Made by a program: the position numbers and the translations under genes
Shown here: piece by piece, positions 18,095-26,195 of the stretch
How the letters are laid out: each line of letters opens with the position of its first letter
How positions within the stretch are numbered: position 1 is the first letter of the stretch
Notes under the pieces: model-generated
What the model was told of the DNA's origin: nothing
Databases searched by the model: none
The model's input: only the letters and a program-made list of their open reading frames with translations
Source: Pseudomonas linyingensis
Lineage (GTDB): Bacteria; Pseudomonadota; Gammaproteobacteria; Pseudomonadales; Pseudomonadaceae
Length of the DNA stretch: 64,000 nt
Assembly: GCF_900109175.1 (NCBI RefSeq)
Contig: NZ_FNZE01000005.1
Coordinates: 186,001 to 250,000 of the forward strand
Direction of reading: 5' to 3'

Positions 18095-18118
18095 GTGACC
18101 AATTTAGTCAATAGTCAC
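18095..18118. promoter_or_regulatory. Candidate TetR operator upstream of the adaptor gene
   Basis: GTGACC-N12-AGTCAC, between the TetR stop and the adaptor start. It has the same half-sites and the same 12-bp spacing as the site at 18778-18801 and differs at one half-site base. The matched pair implies that one repressor controls adaptor-permease as well as the outer-membrane factor. Confidence 0.6.
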
Positions 18119-18120
18119 AA

Positions 18121-18738
18121 TCATGGGGACAGGCTCCGCAGTATCAGACTGGACAGCAGGAGCGGCGCCTCGTCGGTGTAATCGAGGCCGTGCTGCAGGA
18201 GCAATGGATTGAGATAGGGGCGCATGACCAGAAGGATCGCCATGGTTGCCTCGTCCAGAGGCGTCTTGCGCTCGAAGTCGCCGGTCTGCCGGCCTTGCTG
18301 CAGGATGTCCTGGATCAGTTCCCGGATGCGCCCTTCATAGGCACGCGCCGCCGGCCAGCGCTCGGTCGCCGCCGACGCGGCGATTTCGTAGAGCTTACGG
18401 TCCTGAAAAAACAGGCGCAGACCCGATTCGACCAGCGCCTTGAACATCCGCCGCAGCTTCTCTGGCGGGCGCTCGACCTCATCGACGGCGGCCCGGATCT
18501 CGGCTTCGATCTGGCGCAGGCAGTTCGAGCAGATCATCTCGCCGATGGCCTGCTTGGACTCGAAGAACTTGTAGATGTAGGCCTTGGAAAAGCCGATGGC
18601 CTTGGCCAGATCGGAAACCGTGGTCTTTTCGTAGCCATAGCGGCTGAAGTGCTCGGTGGCCGCGGCCACGATCTGGTCGCGCACCTCGTGATCCACCGGG
18701 CCGCGGGCTGTCACTTTGGGAGAGGATGTCTTGTTCAT
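18121..18738 (-). CDS. TetR-family repressor of the RND pump
   Basis: This 205-residue protein has a TetR helix-turn-helix at about residues 30-62 (VSDLAKAIGFSKAYIYKFFESK) and an all-helical C-terminal domain (FQDRKLYEIAASAATERWPAARAY) as in RND-pump repressors. ATG 18738 (MNKTSSPKV) is chosen; the longer upstream frame runs through the operator and promoter region. It is transcribed in the same direction as adaptor-permease and divergently from the outer-membrane factor, with an operator on each side. Autoregulation is likely. Confidence 0.88.
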   Translation of the reverse strand: MNKTSSPKVTARGPVDHEVRDQIVAAATEHFSRYGYEKTTVSDLAKAIGFSKAYIYKFFESKQAIGEMICSNCLRQIEAEIRAAVDEVERPPEKLRRMFKALVESGLRLFFQDRKLYEIAASAATERWPAARAYEGRIRELIQDILQQGRQTGDFERKTPLDEATMAILLVMRPYLNPLLLQHGLDYTDEAPLLLSSLILRSLSP

Positions 18739-18777
18739 GGGACATAGCCTACAGAGCAGTCGGGATATGGACAACAA

Positions 18778-18801
18778 GTGACCAAAATGTATTATGGTCA
18801 C
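18778..18801. promoter_or_regulatory. Candidate TetR operator between the tetR gene and the outer-membrane factor gene
   Basis: Inverted repeat GTGACC-N12-GGTCAC, extended by AAGT on the left. It lies between the divergent starts at 18738 and 18842, so binding would repress both. The spacing matches the 18095-18118 site. Confidence 0.65.
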
Positions 18802-18841
18802 ACTTCGTTCGATTCCCACCCTGTCCCGGAAGAAGATGCCC

Positions 18842-20296
18842 ATGCCATCCAAACGCACCCTCGCCGTACTGATCAGCGCCAGTCTCTCGGCAGGCTGCGT
18901 GGTCGGCCCTGACTACACCCGCCCCGAGCTCGCCATGCCGGAGCACTTCCTGGGTCAGGCGGCAGTCGATCGGCGGCCTGCCCGCTCCAATGCCGATCTC
19001 ATCGCCTGGTGGACGGGGTTTGGCGACCCGCAACTGACCCACGTCGTGACCCTGGCGCTGGAGCAGAACCTCGACCTCGCCCAGGCCGCCGCGCGCGTCG
19101 CCCAGGCACGCGCAGGGTTAGGGGCAGCCAACGCCGCGCTATTACCCTCCGGCTCGATCAGCGGCCAAACAGGCAGAGCCTACCAATCGGTTGAGACGCC
19201 GCAGGGACAGGTGCTGAACTCGACGCCCGGCTTCGACCGCTACGGCAACACCTATGAGGCCAATCTCGGCGCCAGCTGGGAACTGGACGCTTTCGGCGGC
19301 CTGCGTCGTGGGCGTGAAGCGGCGCTGGCCGAGTATCAGGCCTCGCAAGCAGGGGCCGCTGCGACCGGACTCGCCGTGGCGGCACAGACTGCCGATATCT
19401 ATATCGCCATCCGCGGGTTGCAAACCCGCATCGCCGTTGCACGCCAGCAGGTGCAGACGCAGGAGGAGCTGCTGGCAACCGTCAACCTGCTGTATAGCCA
19501 GGGGCTGGCTGCCGAGCTGCAGGTGCATCAAGTCGAGGGGGCGCTTGCGCAGGTTCGGGCATCCGTCCCCGTGCTTGAGACGGGACTGGACGCGGCTATG
19601 AACGCGCTGGACGTGATGCTGGGCGCGCCGCCCGGCACGCATCGGGGGGAACTGGCCGATGCCGGCGCCATCCCGGTCGCCCCGCACATTGCGGCGGCGG
19701 GATCGCCGGGCGAGCTGCTGAGACGCCGGCCCGATCTGATCGCAGCCGAGCGTCGACTGGCCGCCTCGAACGCGCGTATCGGCGTCGCCATCGCCGAGTA
19801 TTACCCCAAGCTTTCCCTGAGCGGGCTGATCGGCAGCGCGACAGCAGTGTCCGGGGGCAACCTGTTCAGCAGCGGTGCCAGCCAGGCCGCCGGCGTGCTG
19901 GGCCTGCGCTGGCGGCTGTTCGATTTCGGCCGTATCGACGCGCAGATCGACCTGGCCAAGGGCCAGGAAGCCGAGAGTCTGGCGGCGTATCGACTGGCCG
20001 CGTTGCGGGCCACCGAGGACGTGGAAAACGCCTTCTCCGCCTTGGTCAAGCGCGAGGAGCAGGCGTACTTGCTCGAGCAGGGTGTGGATTCGCTCGCTCA
20101 TGCGCGGCAAGCATCCTTTGCCGCCTACCAGCAAGGCGTCGTCAGCCTGATCGAGGTGCTGCAAGCCGATGAAAACCTGCTGCGTGCCTCCGATGCGAAA
20201 GCTCAGGCGCAGACCGAATCGGCTCGCGCAGCGGTCGCGGCGTTCAAAGCGCTGGGCGGGGGCTGGAACGCTGCTCAGTCGGTTGCAGCCAACTGA
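18842..20296 (+). CDS. NodT-type outer-membrane efflux lipoprotein (TolC-like channel)
   Basis: Outer-membrane factor of 484 residues completing the tripartite pump. From ATG 18842 a lipoprotein signal ends in LSAGC (C19), followed by VGPDYTRPEL, the hallmark start of NodT/OprM-type proteins. Two OEP repeats follow, with long alpha-helical hairpins (LAQAAARVAQARAGLGAANA and LRATEDVENAFSALVKREEQ) and the GELLRRRPDLIAAERRLAA signature near the middle. GGAAG at 18828-18832 fits ATG 18842; ATG 18836 is too close to it. It is divergent from tetR and controlled through the shared operator. Confidence 0.92.
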   Translation: MPSKRTLAVLISASLSAGCVVGPDYTRPELAMPEHFLGQAAVDRRPARSNADLIAWWTGFGDPQLTHVVTLALEQNLDLAQAAARVAQARAGLGAANAALLPSGSISGQTGRAYQSVETPQGQVLNSTPGFDRYGNTYEANLGASWELDAFGGLRRGREAALAEYQASQAGAAATGLAVAAQTADIYIAIRGLQTRIAVARQQVQTQEELLATVNLLYSQGLAAELQVHQVEGALAQVRASVPVLETGLDAAMNALDVMLGAPPGTHRGELADAGAIPVAPHIAAAGSPGELLRRRPDLIAAERRLAASNARIGVAIAEYYPKLSLSGLIGSATAVSGGNLFSSGASQAAGVLGLRWRLFDFGRIDAQIDLAKGQEAESLAAYRLAALRATEDVENAFSALVKREEQAYLLEQGVDSLAHARQASFAAYQQGVVSLIEVLQADENLLRASDAKAQAQTESARAAVAAFKALGGGWNAAQSVAAN

Positions 20297-20306
20297 TCGG
20301 TAGCTC

Positions 20307-20608
20307 CCAGCAAATCGCGGGACATGGACCACCTGGTGGATCGGGCCAGCCCGCAGCAGATCGCCCTGGCGCAGGGGCTGCACCATGTCTACACGGGCAA
20401 TGTGCACGATGCCGAGGGCGGCACGACCTTCTGCCCGAGCTGCGGCGAGCCTTTGATCGAGCGTGACTGGCACCGCATCCTGCACTACCGGCTGAGCGCC
20501 GAGGGCCGCTGTCCGCAGCGCCACACCACCATCGCCGGGCGCGTCGACCAGCAGGCCGGCACGTTCGGCCAGCGCCGGATTCCGCTGCGGCTGCACCCTC
20601 AGCCCTGA
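20307..20608 (+). pseudogene. Decayed second copy of amrS with in-frame internal deletion
   Basis: The DNA from 20307 (CAGCAAATCGCGGGACATGG) matches amrS from 10913. It then jumps from QQIAL directly to AQGLHHVYTGNVHD, omitting 489 bp (163 codons), and continues to the amrS C terminus (RIPLRLHPQP) and stop. The deletion endpoints coincide with the 15-bp direct repeat present at 10962-10976 and 11451-11465 of the intact gene. The radical SAM cysteine motif and everything before it are absent, and one C-terminal cysteine is lost (CPQRH for CPQCH). It is not functional as AmrS; it marks a duplication flanking the fabF/RND block. Confidence 0.9.
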
Positions 20609-20651
20609 GCGGCTGGCGTCCTGTGAGTGGGCGGCAGCGCCGCTACGTCGG

Positions 20652-21641
20652 CTAGCGCCCGGGCGGAGCGACGGCGGCCGATGCCGGTTGGGCGCCGGCA
20701 ACAGCGGCAGCCTCGGCGACCGGGTGCGGCTGGGCCGGGGCCGCACGCCGCGCCACCAGCAGTACCCCCGCCAGCACCAGGCCAGCCCCGGCCAGCTGCG
20801 CCAGGGAAACCGGCTCGGCGAGCAACAGCCAGCCGAAGAAGATCGTCAGAACCGGGCCCAGGGTGCCGATCAGCACGGTGCGCGCCGCGCCGATGCGCTG
20901 CACGGCGGCCGATTGCCAGAACACCGGCAGCACCGTGGAAAACAGGGCCATGCCCGCGCCGTACAGGTAAACCGGTGCAGGCTGGTTCAGCGCGGAAAGC
21001 GGCTGGCTGAGCACGAAGTGAATCTGCGTCGCCAAGGTCGACACGATGATCCCCAGCGCGGCAAAGCGCATGGAGCCGACGCGCTTGATGGCGATCTCCG
21101 CGCCGGCGCTGTACAGCGCATAGGACAGCGCCGAACCGAACACGAAGGCCCCGCCCAGCAGCACCACCCCCATGTCATCGGCCACCAGCAGGTCGTGGGC
21201 GAACGCCAGGCCAATGCCGGCGTAGGACAGCAGCAACGCGCCGATCTGGCGCCGCTCCAGGCGCTTGCCCATGAACAGCACGCCGATCAGCACGGTCAGG
21301 GTCGGATAGATGAAGAGAATCAGCCGTTCCAGGGCGGCGGAGATGTACTGCAAGCCGACGAAGTCGAGGATGCTGGCCCCGTAGTAACCGAGCAGCCCCA
21401 GCAGGATCAGCAGCCCCCAGTCCTGGCGAGTCAGCGCGGGGCCGCTGCGCAACAGCGAAAGGCTGACCCAGAGCACGACCGGCAAGGCAAAGGTCATCCG
21501 CAGGGTCAGCAGCGTGACGGCATCCACGGGCGCTGCGGCATAGGCCAGCTTGACGAAGATCGCCTTAAACGAAAAACCGAATGCAGCGAGTATCGCCAGC
21601 ACGATGCCCCAGCGCTCGGCCGACCAGTTGTTCCACGCCAT
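20652..21641 (-). CDS. EamA-family (DMT superfamily) transporter
   Basis: This 329-residue inner-membrane protein has ten hydrophobic segments in two EamA repeats (first GIVLAILAAFGFSFKAIFVK, second GAAFVFGSALSYALYSAGAE onward) and a soluble Pro/Ala-rich tail. Family members export or import small metabolites; the substrate cannot be read from sequence. A LysR gene lies divergently 103 bp away with a palindrome between the two, so the LysR protein is the probable regulator. Confidence 0.88.
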   Translation of the reverse strand: MAWNNWSAERWGIVLAILAAFGFSFKAIFVKLAYAAAPVDAVTLLTLRMTFALPVVLWVSLSLLRSGPALTRQDWGLLILLGLLGYYGASILDFVGLQYISAALERLILFIYPTLTVLIGVLFMGKRLERRQIGALLLSYAGIGLAFAHDLLVADDMGVVLLGGAFVFGSALSYALYSAGAEIAIKRVGSMRFAALGIIVSTLATQIHFVLSQPLSALNQPAPVYLYGAGMALFSTVLPVFWQSAAVQRIGAARTVLIGTLGPVLTIFFGWLLLAEPVSLAQLAGAGLVLAGVLLVARRAAPAQPHPVAEAAAVAGAQPASAAVAPPGR

Positions 21642-21652
21642 GGCAGAGCACC

Positions 21653-21671
21653 TCTCAGACTTTTTCTGAGA
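21653..21671. promoter_or_regulatory. Palindrome in the eamA-lysR intergenic region
   Basis: TCTCAGA-N5-TCTGAGA, perfect 7-bp arms, between divergent starts at 21641 and 21745. Position and symmetry fit a regulator binding site, though the LysR T-N11-A core is not obvious. Confidence 0.4.
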
Positions 21672-21744
21672 CGAATGATCACGCCAAGCGAAACCCGGTT
21701 AAATTGGCTTTTCCGCAATACAGCGTTCGGATTCGACCAAGCCT

Positions 21745-22644
21745 ATGCACTACGACCTGACCGACCTGCGCCTGTTCGTCGCCATTGCCGAGGCGCGCAA
21801 CCTCACCCGCGGCGCCGAGCGCGTCCATCTGGCGGCCTCTTCGGCCAGCCATCGCATTCGCCTGCTGGAAGAGTCGACGGGCACCCCGTTGCTTGTTCGC
21901 CAGGCCCGCGGCGTCAGCCTGACCCGCGCCGGCGATGTGCTGCTGCGCCACGCGCGCCAGGTGTTCGCCCAGCTCGAACAGATGCATGCGGACCTCAGCC
22001 CCTATGCCAAGGGGGTGCGCGGGCATGTCAGCCTGTGGGCCAACACCCACGCCACCCATGCCTTCCTGCCGGACAGCCTGGCGACCTTCCTGCAGCGTCA
22101 TCCCCAGGTGGGTATCTCGCTGGAAGAGCACACCAGCCCCGAAGTGGTCCTGGCCGTCGCCCGCGGCGAGGTGGAGGTCGGGGTCGTGGCCGATACGGTG
22201 GCCGGTGCCGAAGTGGAGCTGATCCCCTACCGCGCCGACCGCCTGGTACTGATCGCCCCGCCCGACCACCCGCTGGCCAGGCGCGCCCGTACCGCCTTTG
22301 CCGAGGTGCTGGACTACCCCTTCGTGATGCTGCATGCCGGCTCGGCCATTCACACCTTCACCATGAACGCCGCCGCCGCGCTCGGCCGCCATCTGGAGGT
22401 GCGCATCCAGGTGCGCAGCTTCGAGGCCGTGTGCCGCATGGTCAGCGCCGGCGTCGGTCTGGGCCTGGTGCCGCGCAGCGTCATCGCCGAACACAGCCAG
22501 CGCTTGCCGCTGGCCGTTGTCGAACTGGAGGAGCCCTGGGCACAGCGCGACCTGCAGGTGTGCGTGCGCAAGCGCGAGCTGCTGTCGCGCTTTGCCGCGG
22601 ACCTGGTCGACTGCCTGACCGGCAGCAGGTTGGAACCGAGATGA
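21745..22644 (+). CDS. LysR-family transcriptional regulator
   Basis: This 299-residue protein has an N-terminal winged HTH (LRLFVAIAEARNLTRGAERVHLAASSASHRIRLLEESTG, residues ~6-45), then a periplasmic-binding-like effector domain from ~90. The HTH variant with AASSASHRI is that of LysR proteins found beside transporters. It is divergent from the EamA gene, which it most likely controls. Confidence 0.9.
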   Translation: MHYDLTDLRLFVAIAEARNLTRGAERVHLAASSASHRIRLLEESTGTPLLVRQARGVSLTRAGDVLLRHARQVFAQLEQMHADLSPYAKGVRGHVSLWANTHATHAFLPDSLATFLQRHPQVGISLEEHTSPEVVLAVARGEVEVGVVADTVAGAEVELIPYRADRLVLIAPPDHPLARRARTAFAEVLDYPFVMLHAGSAIHTFTMNAAAALGRHLEVRIQVRSFEAVCRMVSAGVGLGLVPRSVIAEHSQRLPLAVVELEEPWAQRDLQVCVRKRELLSRFAADLVDCLTGSRLEPR

Positions 22645-22786
22645 CATAGGCGTCATCGGCCAGGTAGCCGCATCGCACAGCGACCGCCAACTAGAAAGAA
22701 CGGCCAAGAGCAGCCATAGGGCAGACCCAGTGCAATGAGCGCTCTCGGTCGAATGGACTTGCCAGCAGTGGCTGCTCAGCGCGCGG

Positions 22787-23320
22787 CTAAACTCGGGCAC
22801 TTGAGGTGCCGCGAGCGTACTTCTTCTGCAGGATCATCGACGCTTCGTTGTAGGCAGTCTGGAAGGCGTCGCCGCCGATCCAATTCACTGCCGTGTCTTC
22901 GTCTTCACCGTGGAAGATCCCGCGATAGGCGATCAGCAGGCCCATCATAAAGTCGATTGCAGAGTCTTCCGCTTCCTCAGCGACCACCAGCTCCAACACC
23001 GGGTACTGCAGGAACACCAGGCACATCGCTAGTAGGCTGATGCCTTCGCCGACTTTCATCGCCTGGAACAAGTCATCGAAGTGCGCCGGGTCGAAACCGT
23101 TCTCTTCGATGTCTTTGAAGTCGAAGGTGCTCAGGTCGATTTCGACATCATCGAATGGTTCGTTGACCAGCGGATTGGTCAGCAGCGGATGTACGACATT
23201 GGCCTTGGCACTGCCCGAACGGTTCTGCTTGGTCTTGGCTTTGGCCCGCTGGGCACGCTTTTGCTGTTTATCCGGGGAGGCCATGGAGGCGAGTTCCTTG
23301 TTCAATGCAGCCATGTTCAT
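22787..23320 (-). CDS. Uncharacterised acidic protein with basic N terminus
   Basis: This 177-residue product is not recognised. Residues ~15-45 are strongly basic (QQKRAQRAKAKTKQNRSG), followed by an acidic middle (VEIDLSTFDFKDIEENGFD) and a helical C-terminal half with a hydrophobic stretch (ISLLAMCLVFLQYPVLELVV). The bipolar charge layout suggests nucleic-acid or partner binding. ATG 23320 is followed by a second in-frame ATG at 23314; the ribosome-binding site is weak for both. It is a single-gene unit between unrelated neighbours. Confidence 0.65.
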   Translation of the reverse strand: MNMAALNKELASMASPDKQQKRAQRAKAKTKQNRSGSAKANVVHPLLTNPLVNEPFDDVEIDLSTFDFKDIEENGFDPAHFDDLFQAMKVGEGISLLAMCLVFLQYPVLELVVAEEAEDSAIDFMMGLLIAYRGIFHGEDEDTAVNWIGGDAFQTAYNEASMILQKKYARGTSSARV

Positions 23321-23405
23321 GGCTCAGGGTAATCGGGCACAAATTGTATTGAGTCTTGGCTAGGTTCGTCGGCCAAGGGGGCAGATTTTTGTGCTCTAAA
23401 CGTTT

Positions 23406-23455
23406 GCTTCCGCCCAGAGGCAGCCCTTTGCTCAAGGCTGCTTTTGGGCGAAAGC
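23406..23455. repeat. Nested stem-loop upstream of the hypothetical gene
   Basis: The outer arms pair around GCTTCCGCCCA / TGGGCGAAAGC (partly imperfect) and the inner arms GGCAGCC / GGCTGC. It sits in the 247-bp gap 23321-23567 that otherwise holds no gene. It could be a structured repeat or terminator; there is no clear T-tract. Confidence 0.35.
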
Positions 23456-23567
23456 AGTCAACTGCTTGAGCCACACACGGCATAGCAAATGATCAGCCTG
23501 CGTCCCGATCCTATACCCTTCCCGGGTTTCCCCCAGCAAACCTCAAGCGAGCCGTTTTTTAAGCTTT

Positions 23568-24131
23568 CTAACCTGCTGCGCCACCCTGCACGTCAGCCAG
23601 CACCCCCACCATCTCCCGCGCCGAATCGATCATCTCCTGCGACGCCCCCCCGACCTGACAGGCAACGATCAACCCCTCGCCAATAAGGAACAGCTGGCGC
23701 GCGGCCGCCAGCGGCTGGCGGAACCCAGCGCGGGCGCAGACCTTCTCCAGATAGGCGAGCACCTGCTCCTTGTGCTGTCCGGCCAGTACATGCGGCGGTT
23801 CGCCCGCCTCGGCGTATTCGGCGGCGGCGTTGATGAAGGCGCAGCCGTGGAAGTCGGGCTCGCGGGTCCAGGTGGCGATGAAGTCGATGTAGGCCAGCGG
23901 CCGTTGCGCCTCGGCGGCCGGTTCCATGGCGGCCTGCATCTTCGCCATGAACTGGGCGTCGCGCAGGCGCAGCGCTGCCTCGACCAGATGTTCCTTGCTC
24001 GGGAAGTGCCGGTACAGGGTCTTCTTGGTGACGCCGGCCACCTGGCTGAGTTGCTCCACGCCCGAGGCGTGGAAGCCCTGGCGGTAGAACAGGCCCAGGG
24101 CCGCCTCGGTGATGCTGTCCGCTGTGCTCAT
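23568..24131 (-). CDS. TetR-family regulator divergent from HPP gene
   Basis: 187 residues. The HTH is at ~residues 22-60 (VEQLSQVAGVTKKTLYRHFPSKEHLVEAAL), with a TetR_C-type ligand domain after it. It faces the HPP gene across a 108-bp gap that contains a pair of ACCGATCGGT palindromes, making it the probable repressor of both genes. Confidence 0.88.
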   Translation of the reverse strand: MSTADSITEAALGLFYRQGFHASGVEQLSQVAGVTKKTLYRHFPSKEHLVEAALRLRDAQFMAKMQAAMEPAAEAQRPLAYIDFIATWTREPDFHGCAFINAAAEYAEAGEPPHVLAGQHKEQVLAYLEKVCARAGFRQPLAAARQLFLIGEGLIVACQVGGASQEMIDSAREMVGVLADVQGGAAG

Positions 24132-24165
24132 GGCGCGAGCCTCCTGAATGACTGGCCACCAGTAT

Positions 24166-24203
24166 ATACCGATCGGTTGACTTTCAGGTAAACCGATCGG
24201 TAT
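24166..24203. promoter_or_regulatory. Twin TetR operators in the tetR-HPP intergenic region
   Basis: A perfect 13-bp inverted repeat, ATACCGATCGGTT (24166-24178) and AACCGATCGGTAT (24191-24203), 12 bp apart. Each arm itself contains the palindrome ACCGATCGGT. This looks like two operator sites for the adjacent TetR protein, overlapping both divergent promoters. Confidence 0.65.
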
Positions 24204-24239
24204 CCTTCCACCACTTCATCCCGCACAGGAACCACCGCC

Positions 24240-24740
24240 ATGCCCCTCCCCTCGCTGCTCAAGTCGGGCGCGCCGCCGGCGCCTTCGCTGCACTTCACTC
24301 TGGTTTCCTTCGTCGGCACGGTGGTCGCCATCGCGGTCACCGGCTGGCTGAGCCTGATGTCCGGCACGCCCTGGCTGATGGCCTCCTTCGGTGCCAGTTG
24401 CGTGCTGGCCTTCGGGTTGCCGGACTCGCCGCTGGCCCAGCCGCGCAACATCGTCGGCGGGCATCTGGTGTCCACGCTGATCGGCCTGGTGGTGCTGCAT
24501 ACCCTCGGCAATTCCTGGTGGTCGTGCGCGCTGGCCGTGGGCCTGGCGCTGGCGGCGATGCAACAGACTCGCACCCTGCACGCGCCGGCAGGCGCCAATC
24601 CGCTGGTAGTGATCGCCTCGGGGGCGTCGTTCGGCTTCCTGCTCACCCCGGTGCTTGCCGGCTCGCTGGTGGTGGTCGCGGTCGCCTGGTGCGTGAACAA
24701 CGCACGCAGTCGCGGCAGCTATCCGAAGTACTGGGTCTAG
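24240..24740 (+). CDS. HPP-family integral membrane protein
   Basis: This 166-residue protein has four to five TM helices and the HPP-family signature (PWLMASFGASCVLAFGLPDS, then QPRNIVGGHLVSTLIGLVV, with ATRTLHAPAGANPL-like QTRTLHAPAGANPLVV near residue 115). Some family members transport nitrite; the substrate here is not known. It is controlled by the divergent TetR gene. A second helix-loop region typical of longer HPP proteins (CBS domains) is absent. Confidence 0.85.
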   Translation: MPLPSLLKSGAPPAPSLHFTLVSFVGTVVAIAVTGWLSLMSGTPWLMASFGASCVLAFGLPDSPLAQPRNIVGGHLVSTLIGLVVLHTLGNSWWSCALAVGLALAAMQQTRTLHAPAGANPLVVIASGASFGFLLTPVLAGSLVVVAVAWCVNNARSRGSYPKYWV

Positions 24741-24813
24741 AACGAGTTCGCTGGAAGCGACGGCCCGACGCTTCCAGCGGACGTTGCCACGGACAGAAAC
24801 CGCAACCCGCCTG

Positions 24814-25473
24814 CTAGCCGGCCGGCCGCAACTCGCAGAAGTCGGGCGCGACCAGCACCTCGCGCCCCGAGGGCCGCTGACGCATGTGCTGCAGATAGGC
24901 CGCGAGCCCGTGCCGCGTGGCCAGCCATTCGCGGCCCGGAATGCGCGTCAGGTAGTCGAGCATCGGTGCCAGCAAGGCGTCGGCCAGGCTATAGCGGGCG
25001 CCGCAGAGGAAGTCCTGCTCGCCAAGCTGGTGCTCGAGCGCATCCAGCGTCTGGTCGACGGCCGTCTCGGCCTGGGCCAGCGCGACGCCTTCGAGCGGCG
25101 CCGCGTTGCCCGGCCCGGCGACCTGCAGCAGGTAGCGGCGAATCAGGCGGGTATCCACCGTGGTGATCAACGCGCTGGCCCACTGATCGACCAGGGTTCG
25201 GCTGGCGGCATCCTCCGGCTCCAGGGAGCAATCGGGGAAGGCCCGGTCGAGATAGCGACAGATGGCAACCGTCTCGAAGACCCTGTTGCCATCGTGAAGC
25301 AGGACCGGCACCTGACCGAAGGGATGCAAGGCCAGATGCGCCGGGCTGCGCATCGGCACGGGCTGGCCATCGACGGTCATGCCGACGCTGACGTCCACAC
25401 CCTTCTCCATGCAGTACAGCCGCACGCTACGTACCAGCGAACTGAAACCGGGGCCGTAGATGTGTAAAGCCAT
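24814..25473 (-). CDS. Glutathione S-transferase family protein
   Basis: This 219-residue cytosolic GST has an N-terminal thioredoxin-like domain (LHIYGPGFSSLVRSVRLYCMEKGVD; substrate-site segment FGQVPVLLHDGNRVFETVAICRYLD with the cis-Pro and the E-T glutathione contacts). The C-terminal helical domain follows from ~residue 90. It is divergent from a TetR gene, with a perfect palindrome between them, so it is probably inducible by an electrophile. Confidence 0.9.
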   Translation of the reverse strand: MALHIYGPGFSSLVRSVRLYCMEKGVDVSVGMTVDGQPVPMRSPAHLALHPFGQVPVLLHDGNRVFETVAICRYLDRAFPDCSLEPEDAASRTLVDQWASALITTVDTRLIRRYLLQVAGPGNAAPLEGVALAQAETAVDQTLDALEHQLGEQDFLCGARYSLADALLAPMLDYLTRIPGREWLATRHGLAAYLQHMRQRPSGREVLVAPDFCELRPAG

Positions 25474-25523
25474 CGGGTAACTTCCTTATTGGGAGGGAGA
25501 GCTGCATGCTGCCAAGCGGCACC

Positions 25524-25541
25524 TTATGTTCAAGAACATAA
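25524..25541. promoter_or_regulatory. Perfect palindromic operator between gst and tetR
   Basis: TTATGTTC-AA-GAACATAA, 8-bp arms, located 15 bp before the tetR start and about 50 bp before the gst start. It is the probable binding site of the TetR protein encoded at 25556. Confidence 0.65.
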
Positions 25542-25555
25542 TTTAGAGGATTCAC

Positions 25556-26119
25556 ATGGCTTGGCCAGAAAACCGCAGCGACCAGACCAGGGAACGCATT
25601 CTCGACAGCGCCGCCCGGCTGTTCTCGCTACGCGGCTTCGATGCGGTAGGGATCGACGAACTGATGGAAGACGCCGGCCTGACGCGCGGCGCTTTCTACC
25701 ACCACTTCCGCAGCAAGTCGGAACTCTACGGCCAAGCCATCGCCCACGCCGCCCGAGTCGGCGCCGCACACTTCGACACCTTGGGCGAGCAAGGCCTGAG
25801 CAGGCTGGTGGACGGCTATCTGCAATACGACCACGCGCAGGGCGGCAACCCGAGCTGCCCGCTGGCGTTCATGGCCATCGATGTGGCGCTGCGGAAAGAC
25901 CGCGTCCGGCACAGCTACACGCGCACGTTCAGCGGCTTTGTCGAGCGTCTGCAAGCCGCACTGCCGGAGGGCGCCGGAAGCAGAGAACAGGCGCTGCAAC
26001 TGGCTGTGACAATGATCGGCGGCGTGACACTGGCACGCGCGCTGGACGATGCGGAGCTGAGCGAGGAACTGCTGGCCGCGTGCCGCGAGCGCAGTCGGGC
26101 AATGCTGGAGGGATCTTGA
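25556..26119 (+). CDS. TetR-family regulator (NemR-like) divergent from gst
   Basis: 187 residues with the HTH at ~28-62 (IDELMEDAGLTRGAFYHHFRSKSELYGQAI) and a C-terminal domain containing NPSCPLAFMAIDVALR. A Cys in this loop is typical of NemR-type TetR proteins responding to electrophiles by thiol chemistry. AGAGGA precedes ATG 25556. The likely target is the divergent GST gene. Confidence 0.88.
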   Translation: MAWPENRSDQTRERILDSAARLFSLRGFDAVGIDELMEDAGLTRGAFYHHFRSKSELYGQAIAHAARVGAAHFDTLGEQGLSRLVDGYLQYDHAQGGNPSCPLAFMAIDVALRKDRVRHSYTRTFSGFVERLQAALPEGAGSREQALQLAVTMIGGVTLARALDDAELSEELLAACRERSRAMLEGS

Positions 26120-26195
26120 GAGTGGCGGCGCCCGACCACTACAAGTGGCAACAGACAGAACTACTAACCGCCTCTCTGCAAGCTGCATTGCCCAG

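Noticed and set aside
20688-22649. 653-codon plus-strand frame running across the EamA and LysR genes
   Set aside because: It crosses two well-supported genes in another frame and has low-complexity composition.
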